From the NCBI GenBank assembly GCA_902802535.1, contig CADCML010000035.1, positions 1 through 42,160 of the forward strand: 42,160 nt of DNA, written 5' to 3'. The notes under the pieces are model-generated. The model saw nothing but the letters and a program-made list of their open reading frames with translations. It was not told the origin of the DNA and searched no databases. The translations under genes were made by a program, and so were the position numbers. Source of the stretch: an uncultured Bacteroidia bacterium (GTDB lineage Bacteria > Bacteroidota > Bacteroidia > Bacteroidales > F082). This document shows positions 1 to 7,384 of this stretch, piece by piece (the first letter of the stretch is position 1; each line of letters opens with the position of its first letter).

Positions 1-99
1 TTTTGAGATCTGCGTCACCCGCGTCACTAAATCATTTCTTAAAACAATTGATTATTAGCTTGTTATAAATTAAAGCTGAAAAGTGTGTCAAAGTCAGGA

Positions 100-129
100 A
101 AACGGCCACCTCGTGTGAGATGGCCGTTT
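100..129 (-). terminator. Intrinsic terminator of the large secreted-protein operon
   Basis: A 9-bp perfect stem (AAACGGCCA at 100-108 with TGGCCGTTT at 121-129) extends inward through one C/A mismatch and a CTC/GAG pairing to a GTGT loop. On the minus strand the stem is followed by TTTTCC. It lies about 20 bases beyond the stop codon of the 1708-residue gene, so it is the natural end of that transcript. Confidence 0.8.
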
Positions 130-150
130 GTTCATGAATAACTACCCTAT

Positions 151-3100
151 TTATTCCACCACTTTGAATCTAATGCTGAAACGAGCATCAGGTTCTTGCC
201 CTGTGGCATGGAAGTCATAGGAGGGCTGTTTTAACAAATCCACTGTCAAGCCGGTGACGTGGTCGACCAGTTGCAGGTATTCGAATTCCGTCTCGTTTCT
301 GTCGACGGTCAGGATGAAGTCGCCAGGCTGTTTGCTGCTGAAACAGAGTTCCAGCGTCTCACAGGCTTTCTCCACGTGTGTGATGGCGTAATCCTTGCCG
401 TTGTCGCGGACCCAAAGGCTCGGCTCCTGTGCGACGAAGCCACCCATCTTCTCCATGCTGTTGCCACGACCGAAGTACACGAATGCCTGATCCATTCCGT
501 TTTCGCCCTTGACGCTGATGCTCAACGGGCTGGTCTCCCTCTTGGCTCCACCCGTTTCCGCAGTGGCAACGGCAGTGCTCTTGGCTATCGTCAAGATGGT
601 GGGTGCGATTGCCTTCACCAAGATGCCTTGTCCAGGATGGATAGCGTCTTCAAAGGTATGGACCTGCCATCTGCCTTCGTTGGTCAGGGTGTAGTAGCCT
701 GAAGCGAGGTTGACATTGTCAATGGCCGCTCCCACGCCCTTGTAGATGTCGTGCGGGAAGGGGTTACCGATGAGGTTGAAGCCACTGAGCGGGTCGTTGG
801 GCCGCTCGGTGTAGGACAATTGGCAAGTGACCGCTGAGGCGTTCAGTGTGCCTGTAAAGGCGGGGCTGAAGGCGTTGCTGTTGGCAAAGAGATAGCCACG
901 GCCATTCTCGAAGGTGGTGAAGTCGGCAAGGCCGCTCTTGTAATTCTCCCATTCCTCGTTGGTGAGGTTGCTCTCGTTGAAGCGGTACAGGTCGAATTCC
1001 GGAGTGGCGAAGCTGCTTCCCTCAATGGGTATTTGGTTCATCGGTGAAGCGATGGTGTACCAAGCATCGGGGTTGCTGTCGCTGTATGCGACAATGTCCT
1101 TCTCCATCGTTGCCGCCACGTTACCCGAGGCATTGATGAGTTGTGCACCGTCCTTGATGACCAAACCTTCTGCCGAAGTGTTAGACAAGAGGCCATTGAC
1201 CGCAAGCGTTTTGCCTGATTGCACAGTGAGTGTCTGGTCATCTGAAATAGCCAGTGCAGCCACTTCGGCATCCTGATCGAGTTGGCATGGAGCATCGATG
1301 AAAACCATATCATCGGCTCCGGGCAAGGTGCCTTCCTGCCAGTTGGAGGCGGTGCTCCAGTTGCCTTCGGTGACGAAATGGAGCCCTGAAGCTGTGTAGA
1401 TATACTCCGCTACCATGTCCTTATCCTCGCGGTTACCAGCCGAGTCAACGGCTATAACCAAGTATTCGGTGGTCAGCAAGTCCTCAAGATGCAGCACAAA
1501 GCTGTCTTCAAAGATTTGTGCCTTCCTCACCTGCCATTCCTGCTCGGTGGATGCGTTACGATAGTACAAGCTGTGGTACCACACACCCGAACGGTTGTCT
1601 TGCGAAACAAAAACGAAGTTTAGGCTATCCGCCATGGGTGTCACCTCCTCGATGTGCGAAGTAGGCTTCACCGCATCTACGGTGTTCGTCCAAGTGGGTG
1701 TCATAATGACTTCCTCTTGGTCGAAGATAATGCCTGCACGGTTGCTGATGGCAGTGCCGTCGGCAAAGGCTTGTTTCAGATTAATGCTGTAGTCGATAAA
1801 TCCCACGCCATTGCCGAAATAGTTAACAGGCAGCACACCTTGATTCGGGTCGTCGGTGGGTTCCATCGTCATCGGGTCAAGGGATTGAATCGTCCATTCG
1901 ACTATGCCCGTGGTTGGGTCATAGTCTTGATTGATTTGGGCAATAACATACAACTCAGGGCGCAAGTCCAAAGTACGAGCAAAGGTTTGTTCACCGTTGA
2001 GTTCCAAACGCTTGTCGCCAATGGTGACGCTACGGGCAGCCAAAGAATTCAAGTCGAACTTGGTGGCATCCAAGGTGTCGCGCACGATGATGGTATGCGC
2101 AGCAGCGGTGGCCAAAGTGGTGTCGTTCTCAAACTCAATCTCATACTGCACATTCTGGATTTCCTGCCGCATGTAGTGGCTGCTGGATTCGGAGAGATAT
2201 CCGTGGATGTCGTTGGGGTCGAAGGAGTTGACGGGGATTGATTCTCCACCATTCGGGGGAGGCGGAGGACAATCTGGTTTTCTTTTTGTCCATTCTGTAA
2301 CACAACCAGAAACATCTGTACCAATATCTCGCCCTCTTGCTGGTGGTGTAAGCAAATCCATCAATGTCCACGTATCCATTACTTTATCTGCGGCTTTTAA
2401 TACAGCTTTTAACTTTCCAGCTGGACTGAAAGCTGCGCCACATGATATCAATGTTCCCCAAAACGATGGCGTATTCAAATTACGCAAAGCACCAAAGGGA
2501 CTTTCTCCATCACAAATAATATCACTAATAAAACCATTGGCATTTTGAAGCACTCCACAAGCGCAACTCGCGTAATCAGAACCCAATTTCAGCACATCCA
2601 ATGCATCCAATGAATTACATAAATTATCTAATGTACATTGGATTTTCTCCTGAGAACAACAATAACCGTTGGAGTTACTGTTGCCTCCGCCTGAGGAACC
2701 GCCATTACCACCGCCTGAACCACCAGAGCCACCTGAACCACCTGAACCACCTGAACCACCTGAACCACCAGAGCCACCAGAGCCACCAGAGCCACCAGAG
2801 CCACCAGAGCCACCAGAGCCACCAGAGCCACCAGAGCCACCTGAACCACCTGAACCGCCAGAACCACCTGAACCACCCCAACCATTTTCAACAAATGGAG
2901 GATATGGATCATCATATCCAGCCACAGAGGGTATTGTCATCCAAACTTCATTAGAGCAGTCCGATGTGAGTTTTATCTTTATCTCTTTCGTTTCATACGG
3001 AGCCAAATTGATATAGAAATAATTACTTCTAATCAATATAGTATCACCTGTCAATTCATCAACGCCATATACTTTGAAGAAATAATGGTCATCGCCTTTC

Positions 3101-5277
3101 TCATCCGACCACTTCTTTAACTCTTCTTGTTCAATTTGAGTCAAGGAGTCCAAATTAAAATAATCTTTTAACTCCAACAATTCAAGACCTTCCAATTCTA
3201 CATGGGATATGCACTCTATAGATTCAGTTGAAATATACAAATAAATTGGAACTGCATAAGCCGACATATTACCATTGTTAGTAATCGAATATGTATATGT
3301 CACAACCGTATTTCTCAGATATCGAGAAGAATAATTCACAATTGAACTCAGCACAATATCCACAGGCTCCTGCACTTCCAAAGCGCCATTGACACGGATG
3401 ATTTCATCATAGAACTGGAACACTGCATCATACACACCCAAATTCACTTCATAGAAATTGAAGGTTACCGATGTAGTTGTGTTGCTTTCATGGCCAATAT
3501 CCAAACGATGGATAGTATCATTCTGATAATTTACCAAATAGGCATCCAACAAACTATTGAAACCATTACCTTGGAAAGTGATAGTGGAACATCCACCATT
3601 GCCTACTAGATGCACATCGTATGATACAATAGCATATCTGTTCAGCCAATTATAGGTTACCGATACCGTTTCGCCGCTTCCCGTGACATCATGCACAGCC
3701 AAATAATACGTTCCATCTTCCCAGGCGTGGCAGCCTCCAAACGCCATTGCTTCAGAGGCTGTGGCAGTGTACACCTCCTCACCCGAAGGGGCAAAGAGCT
3801 GCATGGTGCAGGCTTTATCGGCCATGAACGCCAAAGAATCACCCACCACAGCGTCCAACTTAAACCATTGTATTTGGTTGTCACGCGGCGCGGCAAAGGT
3901 TTCCGTGGTGTTGCGCTCGAAGACTGTTGCCACAATGTTTTGCTGCACTTGCTCATCGACATAATAGGCTGACTTGTCAATAAAGCGCAATTCACAATCA
4001 TAGAAACGGAAATTGATTTGGTTCTTCGCGTTGATGTATGGCGCATCGCCATTGGGATGGAAATGGAAGCACGAACTCCGTAAGGCCGGATGCCCCACAT
4101 TCAATAAGGAGATGATGTCCAAAGTATCAACAGTGGGTGAAATGTTGGTTATTTGCCTGTTGGCAATATCGTCATTCAGCCAATACTCCCAACGAGCAAT
4201 GCCGTAGCCGCCCAAAGGTTGCTTGTAGAACAAGTAACATTGCGGCGCGGTGCGTGTGCCATTGCTAAGTTGCACATTCACCGTGTGGATACCGTTAGGC
4301 AAGTTGCTGACTTCCAACTCAAAAAGGCCACTGCCCAAGGGCCCTATTTGGGCACTGCCATAGTCTTGGTCGAACCAGCAGATGTATTGCAGTTCGGCAT
4401 ATGGGTCTTCCACGGCCATTTTCATGAACATATAGCTTAAGGGGGATGTCATAGTGCTTCCCTCCAACATAACATGTACCGTGTGCAAACCGTCTTCAAG
4501 TCCGTTGACATCAAGCAAGAAGTTACCGTCACCAATCGAGTCGGTTTGTTGATGATTAAAATCTTGGTCAAACCAGCAGTGGTAGGATAAATGGCTCATG
4601 TCAATAGTGTCCGTTGAAAAAGGAGCAGTTTTCATGAACATATAGCTTTGCGTAGCCGTTAAAGTAGTGCCTTCCAATATCACATGAACGGTGTGAATAC
4701 CTTCTTCAAGCTCGGCCACATCAAGCAGAAACTGTCCATTACCCAACGAATCACTCTGTATGTTTTCAAAATTTTGATCGAACCAGCAATGGTAAGCATA
4801 GTTTTCGCTTTCTCCACCAATTGCATCGGTCTTAAAGAATAGGTAGTTATGTGTGGCTGTGTATTCAATACCTTTCAGCATGATATGCAATGAATGTAAG
4901 CCCGAGTTAAGTGTGCTCACATCAAGTAGAAGATTACCATTGCCCAAGGAACCACTTTGCATTACAGCATGGTCTTGGTCGAACCAATAGCGATACTCCA
5001 ATTCAGCGGTTGGCGTTTCGGTGATTTTGAAAAACAAATAACTTTGAGGTGGGCACCACAGTAAAGAGGTGTCCATTACTTGGATGTGGAATGAGTGAAT
5101 GCCCTCATTGAGAGAGCCAACGTCTATCTCAGCCGCCCAAGTGCTGTCACTAAAAGTGGCCATTGCTGCTTGCTCATGGTCTTGGTCGAACCAATAGCGA
5201 CAGGTGTAGCTTACCGACTGCGCTTGTATGCCGAAACAATGCAGCATTGCACTTATTAATAATATATAGCGTTTCAT
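151..5277 (-). CDS. Very large secreted repeat protein with (Gly-Gly-Ser)18 linker
   Basis: 1708 residues with a signal peptide (MKRYILLISAML..., cut near QAQS). Residues ~25-360 hold five repeats of ~68 residues, each opening with Y-x-[CY]-WFDQD/N and closing with SY(L/M)F(M/F)K, plus a degenerate sixth (EYWLNDD). Beta-rich sequence follows to ~795, then 18 Gly-Gly-Ser units (~800-853). A Cys-rich stretch (~870-1000) ends in a Pro run. A module beginning FDPNDIHGY (~1017), with D-x-LD near 1070, resembles a domain common in secreted Bacteroidota proteins. The last ~400 residues (from EGNWSTASNW) resemble the non-catalytic C-terminal region of many Bacteroidales surface proteins. It ends in RFSIRFKVVE without a recognisable PNP-type sorting domain, so its anchoring is unclear. 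It lies 30 bases downstream of the beta-helix-like gene, probably as one operon. Probably a cell-surface or adhesin-like protein; no enzymatic motif was seen. Confidence 0.85.
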   Translation of the reverse strand: MKRYILLISAMLHCFGIQAQSVSYTCRYWFDQDHEQAAMATFSDSTWAAEIDVGSLNEGIHSFHIQVMDTSLLWCPPQSYLFFKITETPTAELEYRYWFDQDHAVMQSGSLGNGNLLLDVSTLNSGLHSLHIMLKGIEYTATHNYLFFKTDAIGGESENYAYHCWFDQNFENIQSDSLGNGQFLLDVAELEEGIHTVHVILEGTTLTATQSYMFMKTAPFSTDTIDMSHLSYHCWFDQDFNHQQTDSIGDGNFLLDVNGLEDGLHTVHVMLEGSTMTSPLSYMFMKMAVEDPYAELQYICWFDQDYGSAQIGPLGSGLFELEVSNLPNGIHTVNVQLSNGTRTAPQCYLFYKQPLGGYGIARWEYWLNDDIANRQITNISPTVDTLDIISLLNVGHPALRSSCFHFHPNGDAPYINAKNQINFRFYDCELRFIDKSAYYVDEQVQQNIVATVFERNTTETFAAPRDNQIQWFKLDAVVGDSLAFMADKACTMQLFAPSGEEVYTATASEAMAFGGCHAWEDGTYYLAVHDVTGSGETVSVTYNWLNRYAIVSYDVHLVGNGGCSTITFQGNGFNSLLDAYLVNYQNDTIHRLDIGHESNTTTSVTFNFYEVNLGVYDAVFQFYDEIIRVNGALEVQEPVDIVLSSIVNYSSRYLRNTVVTYTYSITNNGNMSAYAVPIYLYISTESIECISHVELEGLELLELKDYFNLDSLTQIEQEELKKWSDEKGDDHYFFKVYGVDELTGDTILIRSNYFYINLAPYETKEIKIKLTSDCSNEVWMTIPSVAGYDDPYPPFVENGWGGSGGSGGSGGSGGSGGSGGSGGSGGSGGSGGSGGSGGSGGSGGSGGSGGSGGSGGGNGGSSGGGNSNSNGYCCSQEKIQCTLDNLCNSLDALDVLKLGSDYASCACGVLQNANGFISDIICDGESPFGALRNLNTPSFWGTLISCGAAFSPAGKLKAVLKAADKVMDTWTLMDLLTPPARGRDIGTDVSGCVTEWTKRKPDCPPPPPNGGESIPVNSFDPNDIHGYLSESSSHYMRQEIQNVQYEIEFENDTTLATAAAHTIIVRDTLDATKFDLNSLAARSVTIGDKRLELNGEQTFARTLDLRPELYVIAQINQDYDPTTGIVEWTIQSLDPMTMEPTDDPNQGVLPVNYFGNGVGFIDYSINLKQAFADGTAISNRAGIIFDQEEVIMTPTWTNTVDAVKPTSHIEEVTPMADSLNFVFVSQDNRSGVWYHSLYYRNASTEQEWQVRKAQIFEDSFVLHLEDLLTTEYLVIAVDSAGNREDKDMVAEYIYTASGLHFVTEGNWSTASNWQEGTLPGADDMVFIDAPCQLDQDAEVAALAISDDQTLTVQSGKTLAVNGLLSNTSAEGLVIKDGAQLINASGNVAATMEKDIVAYSDSNPDAWYTIASPMNQIPIEGSSFATPEFDLYRFNESNLTNEEWENYKSGLADFTTFENGRGYLFANSNAFSPAFTGTLNASAVTCQLSYTERPNDPLSGFNLIGNPFPHDIYKGVGAAIDNVNLASGYYTLTNEGRWQVHTFEDAIHPGQGILVKAIAPTILTIAKSTAVATAETGGAKRETSPLSISVKGENGMDQAFVYFGRGNSMEKMGGFVAQEPSLWVRDNGKDYAITHVEKACETLELCFSSKQPGDFILTVDRNETEFEYLQLVDHVTGLTVDLLKQPSYDFHATGQEPDARFSIRFKVVE
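2716..2877 (-). repeat. 9-bp tandem repeat encoding (Gly-Gly-Ser)18
   Basis: Eighteen contiguous 9-bp units, each TGAACCACC or AGAGCCACC with minor variants on the plus strand, lie inside the 1708-residue gene. On the coding strand each unit reads Gly-Gly-Ser. The central copies are nearly all the AGAGCCACC type, as expected from recent expansion. Gain or loss of units keeps the frame, so the linker length can vary without breaking the protein. The proline-rich open frame on the opposite strand is only the shadow of this repeat. Confidence 0.95.
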
Positions 5278-5307
5278 AGGTTTGACGTTTTTGTATCACA
5301 AACCTCT

Positions 5308-6309
5308 TCAGTTGCCTTCGGTGACAACTTCAATTTCTACACTCAGTTTGCCATCAATGGTGGATTGAGGTGCCACATTGCAGCGTTTCACCACCATGTA
5401 GTTGGGGCGAGTGCTATAGGGAACCATACCGCCATAAATACCCACTTGGGTGCCATCGCTGCTCACAAAACCTGTAGCGATTTCGTCTTTCAAGATAAAC
5501 GACTCGTCCAAAGAAAAACTACCATTGAAAGTTTCAAAAACATCTTCGTATGAATCATAATTGACACAACCAGTAGTATAAGCATAGCCAAATGACCAAT
5601 TAATTCCAATGCAGTTGAAGAACGAGCATGTACTCAGAGACGTACCACCAAAAATAATACTATTGTGTGCCGTAAGAGCATCTGGAGAATTACCGTTAAA
5701 TCCAATGATAGAATGATGTGCCAAAACTTCATGATTGCTATGTATTCCATTAGCCTTCAAAACCATCGAATTAATCAACTGAGTGTAATTTGTGTAATAG
5801 AAAGAAAAATTTTCAATAATGCAATTAATGAACAAGGGGCTTAACATTTGAATAGTAGACGAAACGTAAGAAATCCCATGAAAACAACATCTATTGAATT
5901 TGGGATTGTTTAAATATATATAATAAACTGTGCCTGAAAACAGAACCCCTTCGATGGTCAGAAAACCATCAGTACCAGTCACGTTGAGCCAAATGTCTCC
6001 AGAGATGCTGGTTGGTGGTGTGCCGGTTACGGAATCAGTAACAAAGCCCGCGCCACGCAGGGTAATGGCTTTTGTAATTCCATTAGCGCTGAACCATCCG
6101 CCTGAAAGCGTAATGATGTCGCCATGGTCAGCAGCTTCATGTGCCTCTCCTAAGGCACCTGGCCCATAGAAAGCGCAAACGCTGTCGCCATGTTGCAGCG
6201 TGGCCACTTGGTTTTGTGCAAGTGCATTCTTCAATCCCACCACACTCAGCAGCAGAACGAACAAGGCGGCACTCATCGCCTTTCCGAATTGTAAAGCTTT
6301 TGCTTTCAT
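5308..6309 (-). CDS. Secreted right-handed beta-helix-like protein
   Basis: 333 residues. The start is set at the ATG at 6307-6309 because it opens a classic signal peptide (MKAKALQFGKAMSAALFVLL... ending ALAQ); a further 44 in-frame codons upstream look like leader. After the signal come short beta-strand-rich rungs (DIITLSGGWFSANGITKAIT, FLTIEGVLFSG, FNRCCFHGISY) typical of parallel beta-helix surface proteins, with no catalytic motif recognised. The C-terminal DGTQVGIYGGMVPYS segment followed by KLSVEIEVVTEGN is a tail seen on many secreted Bacteroidales proteins. It is the first gene of a probable two-gene unit with the 1708-residue protein. Fold assignment is moderate; function is unknown. 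Confidence 0.8.
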   Translation of the reverse strand: MKAKALQFGKAMSAALFVLLLSVVGLKNALAQNQVATLQHGDSVCAFYGPGALGEAHEAADHGDIITLSGGWFSANGITKAITLRGAGFVTDSVTGTPPTSISGDIWLNVTGTDGFLTIEGVLFSGTVYYIYLNNPKFNRCCFHGISYVSSTIQMLSPLFINCIIENFSFYYTNYTQLINSMVLKANGIHSNHEVLAHHSIIGFNGNSPDALTAHNSIIFGGTSLSTCSFFNCIGINWSFGYAYTTGCVNYDSYEDVFETFNGSFSLDESFILKDEIATGFVSSDGTQVGIYGGMVPYSTRPNYMVVKRCNVAPQSTIDGKLSVEIEVVTEGN

Positions 6310-6370
6310 TTGATTAAGTATTAAGTTGTTAATGTTTTCTCTCGTTTCAACTATGAACCATAATAACGCC

Positions 6371-6378
6371 CAAAAATA
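6371..6378 (-). promoter_or_regulatory. Bacteroidota -7 box (TATTTTTG)
   Basis: CAAAAATA on the plus strand reads TATTTTTG on the minus strand, matching the Bacteroidetes TAnnTTTG element, about 60 bases before the beta-helix-like gene. No convincing -33 TTTG was seen. Confidence 0.45.
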
Positions 6379-6419
6379 ATGAAAAAACAAAACCACAATG
6401 AAAATTAGTAAATTATTCG

Positions 6420-6427
6420 TAATTTTG
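6420..6427 (+). promoter_or_regulatory. Bacteroidota -7 box (TAATTTTG)
   Basis: TAATTTTG matches TAnnTTTG and lies 27 bases before the ATG of the degraded ATPase gene, suggesting that its promoter survived the decay of the gene. No clear -33 box. Confidence 0.45.
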
Positions 6428-6454
6428 CCATCGAAATCCAATTAATTGAACACA

Positions 6455-7153
6455 ATGACTAAATATCCTATCGGCTTGCAGAATTTCCAAGGGCTTCGCG
6501 AAGACGGCTATGTCTATGTGGACAAGACGGCTTTTGTGTACGAACTAGCGCAAAGCGGGAAATACTACTTCCTCAGCCGTCCGCGCCGTTTCGGGAAAAG
6601 TCTGTTCCTTTCCACCTTAGAAGCCTACTACTTAGGCAAAAAAGAACTCTTCAAAGGGCTGGCATTGGAGCGGTTGGAGAAGGACTGGAAAGTTTATCCT
6701 GTGTTTCATTTGGACTTCAATACAGGTCTTTATACAAATCCAGAGGGCTTGGTTTCAATCATAGACGAACATTTGCGTTACTTTGAAAAGAATTATGACA
6801 TCGAGCCCAATGGCCTTTCTTTATCGGAGCGATTCAAGGCTATTCTGGTTCGAAACCGGCACTCCTACTTTCTTGGTCGAAACCTTGAAACAAAACAACT
6901 ATGAATTAGAGAACATGACCCGCGAGGAAGTCACTGCCGACCTCCTTGGTAGCCTCGATGCCATCGACACAAATCCCTTGCCGCTTCTCTACCAAAGTGG
7001 TTACCTGACCATAAAAAACTACAATCCCCGTTTTATGACCTATCAATTGGGCTTCCCAAACGGCGAGGTTGAGCACGGCTTCTCAAACTTTATAAAATCG
7101 GCATCAACTTCTCCTCTGCTACACGTCGGATCGAGGGGTGGAAAATGATTTAA
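6455..7153 (+). pseudogene. Degraded DUF1703-type AAA-ATPase (two internal deletions)
   Basis: The N-terminus is a clear AAA-ATPase-like/DUF1703 protein: IGLQNFQGLREDGYVYVDKT, then the P-loop region SRPRRFGKSLFLSTLEAYY. Near 6840 the frame jumps from LSERFKAI directly to the late part of the family (WFETGTPTFLVETLK ... LLYQSGYLTI, typical of the region before the nuclease-like C-terminus). The Walker B and sensor region, probably over 150 residues, is missing. A second jump near 7085 goes from EHGFSNF to the usual last residues, KIGINFSSATRRIEGWKMI, ending at TAA 7151-7153. The frames before and after each junction differ. These genes are multicopy in Bacteroidales, so loss of this copy is plausible. 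A TTG nine bases upstream could also start it, but the ATG at 6455 fits the family. Confidence 0.85.
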
Positions 7154-7154
7154 G

Positions 7155-7268
7155 CTCTCCTCCGACAATGCCTCGATGGTAGCCGTGGCGGGGTATTTCA
7201 AATATTTGAAAGGAGAGTTTGCAAGCCAGGATTTGGTGCCGTATGCTCGGCAGAGTTTGAAAGGGTAA
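7155..7268 (+). pseudogene. tsaD: C-terminal fragment of tsaD
   Basis: Directly after the ATPase remnant, one frame reads SSDNASMVAVAGYFKYLKGE and on through DLVPYARQSL to a TAA at 7266-7268. This resembles the conserved end of TsaD, the tRNA N6-threonylcarbamoyladenosine transferase subunit, where (C/T)TDNAAMIAxAGYxKYL precedes a variable tail. The rest of the ~340-codon gene is absent and nothing provides a start. TsaD is normally essential, so an intact copy must be elsewhere; this piece is probably a rearrangement scar. The call rests on recognising the motif, not on an alignment. Confidence 0.65.
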
Positions 7269-7327
7269 GCAAGCTCGTGCAAAGCGAAATGGGCATGGTG
7301 TTCTGGAATTAATCCACGTTAAAACAA

Positions 7328-7360
7328 AAAAAATGGCGACCCAAACAGATCGCCATTTTT
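7328..7360 (-). terminator. Terminator of the rimP-nusA-infB operon (bidirectional)
   Basis: An 11-bp stem (AAAAATGGCGA at 7329-7339 with TCGCCATTTTT at 7350-7360) encloses a 10-base loop, with A runs on the left and T runs on the right. It lies 25 bases past the infB stop on the minus strand and could also end transcription from the pseudogenes on the plus strand. Confidence 0.85.
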
Positions 7361-7384
7361 CATTCATTAAACAAGGAAACTGAC

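Noticed and set aside
2669-3016. Proline/glutamate-rich frame (PPEPPEP...) on the plus strand
   Set aside because: It is the complement of the Gly-Gly-Ser repeat in the 1708-residue gene. Any frame of a 9-bp repeat without stops looks ordered.
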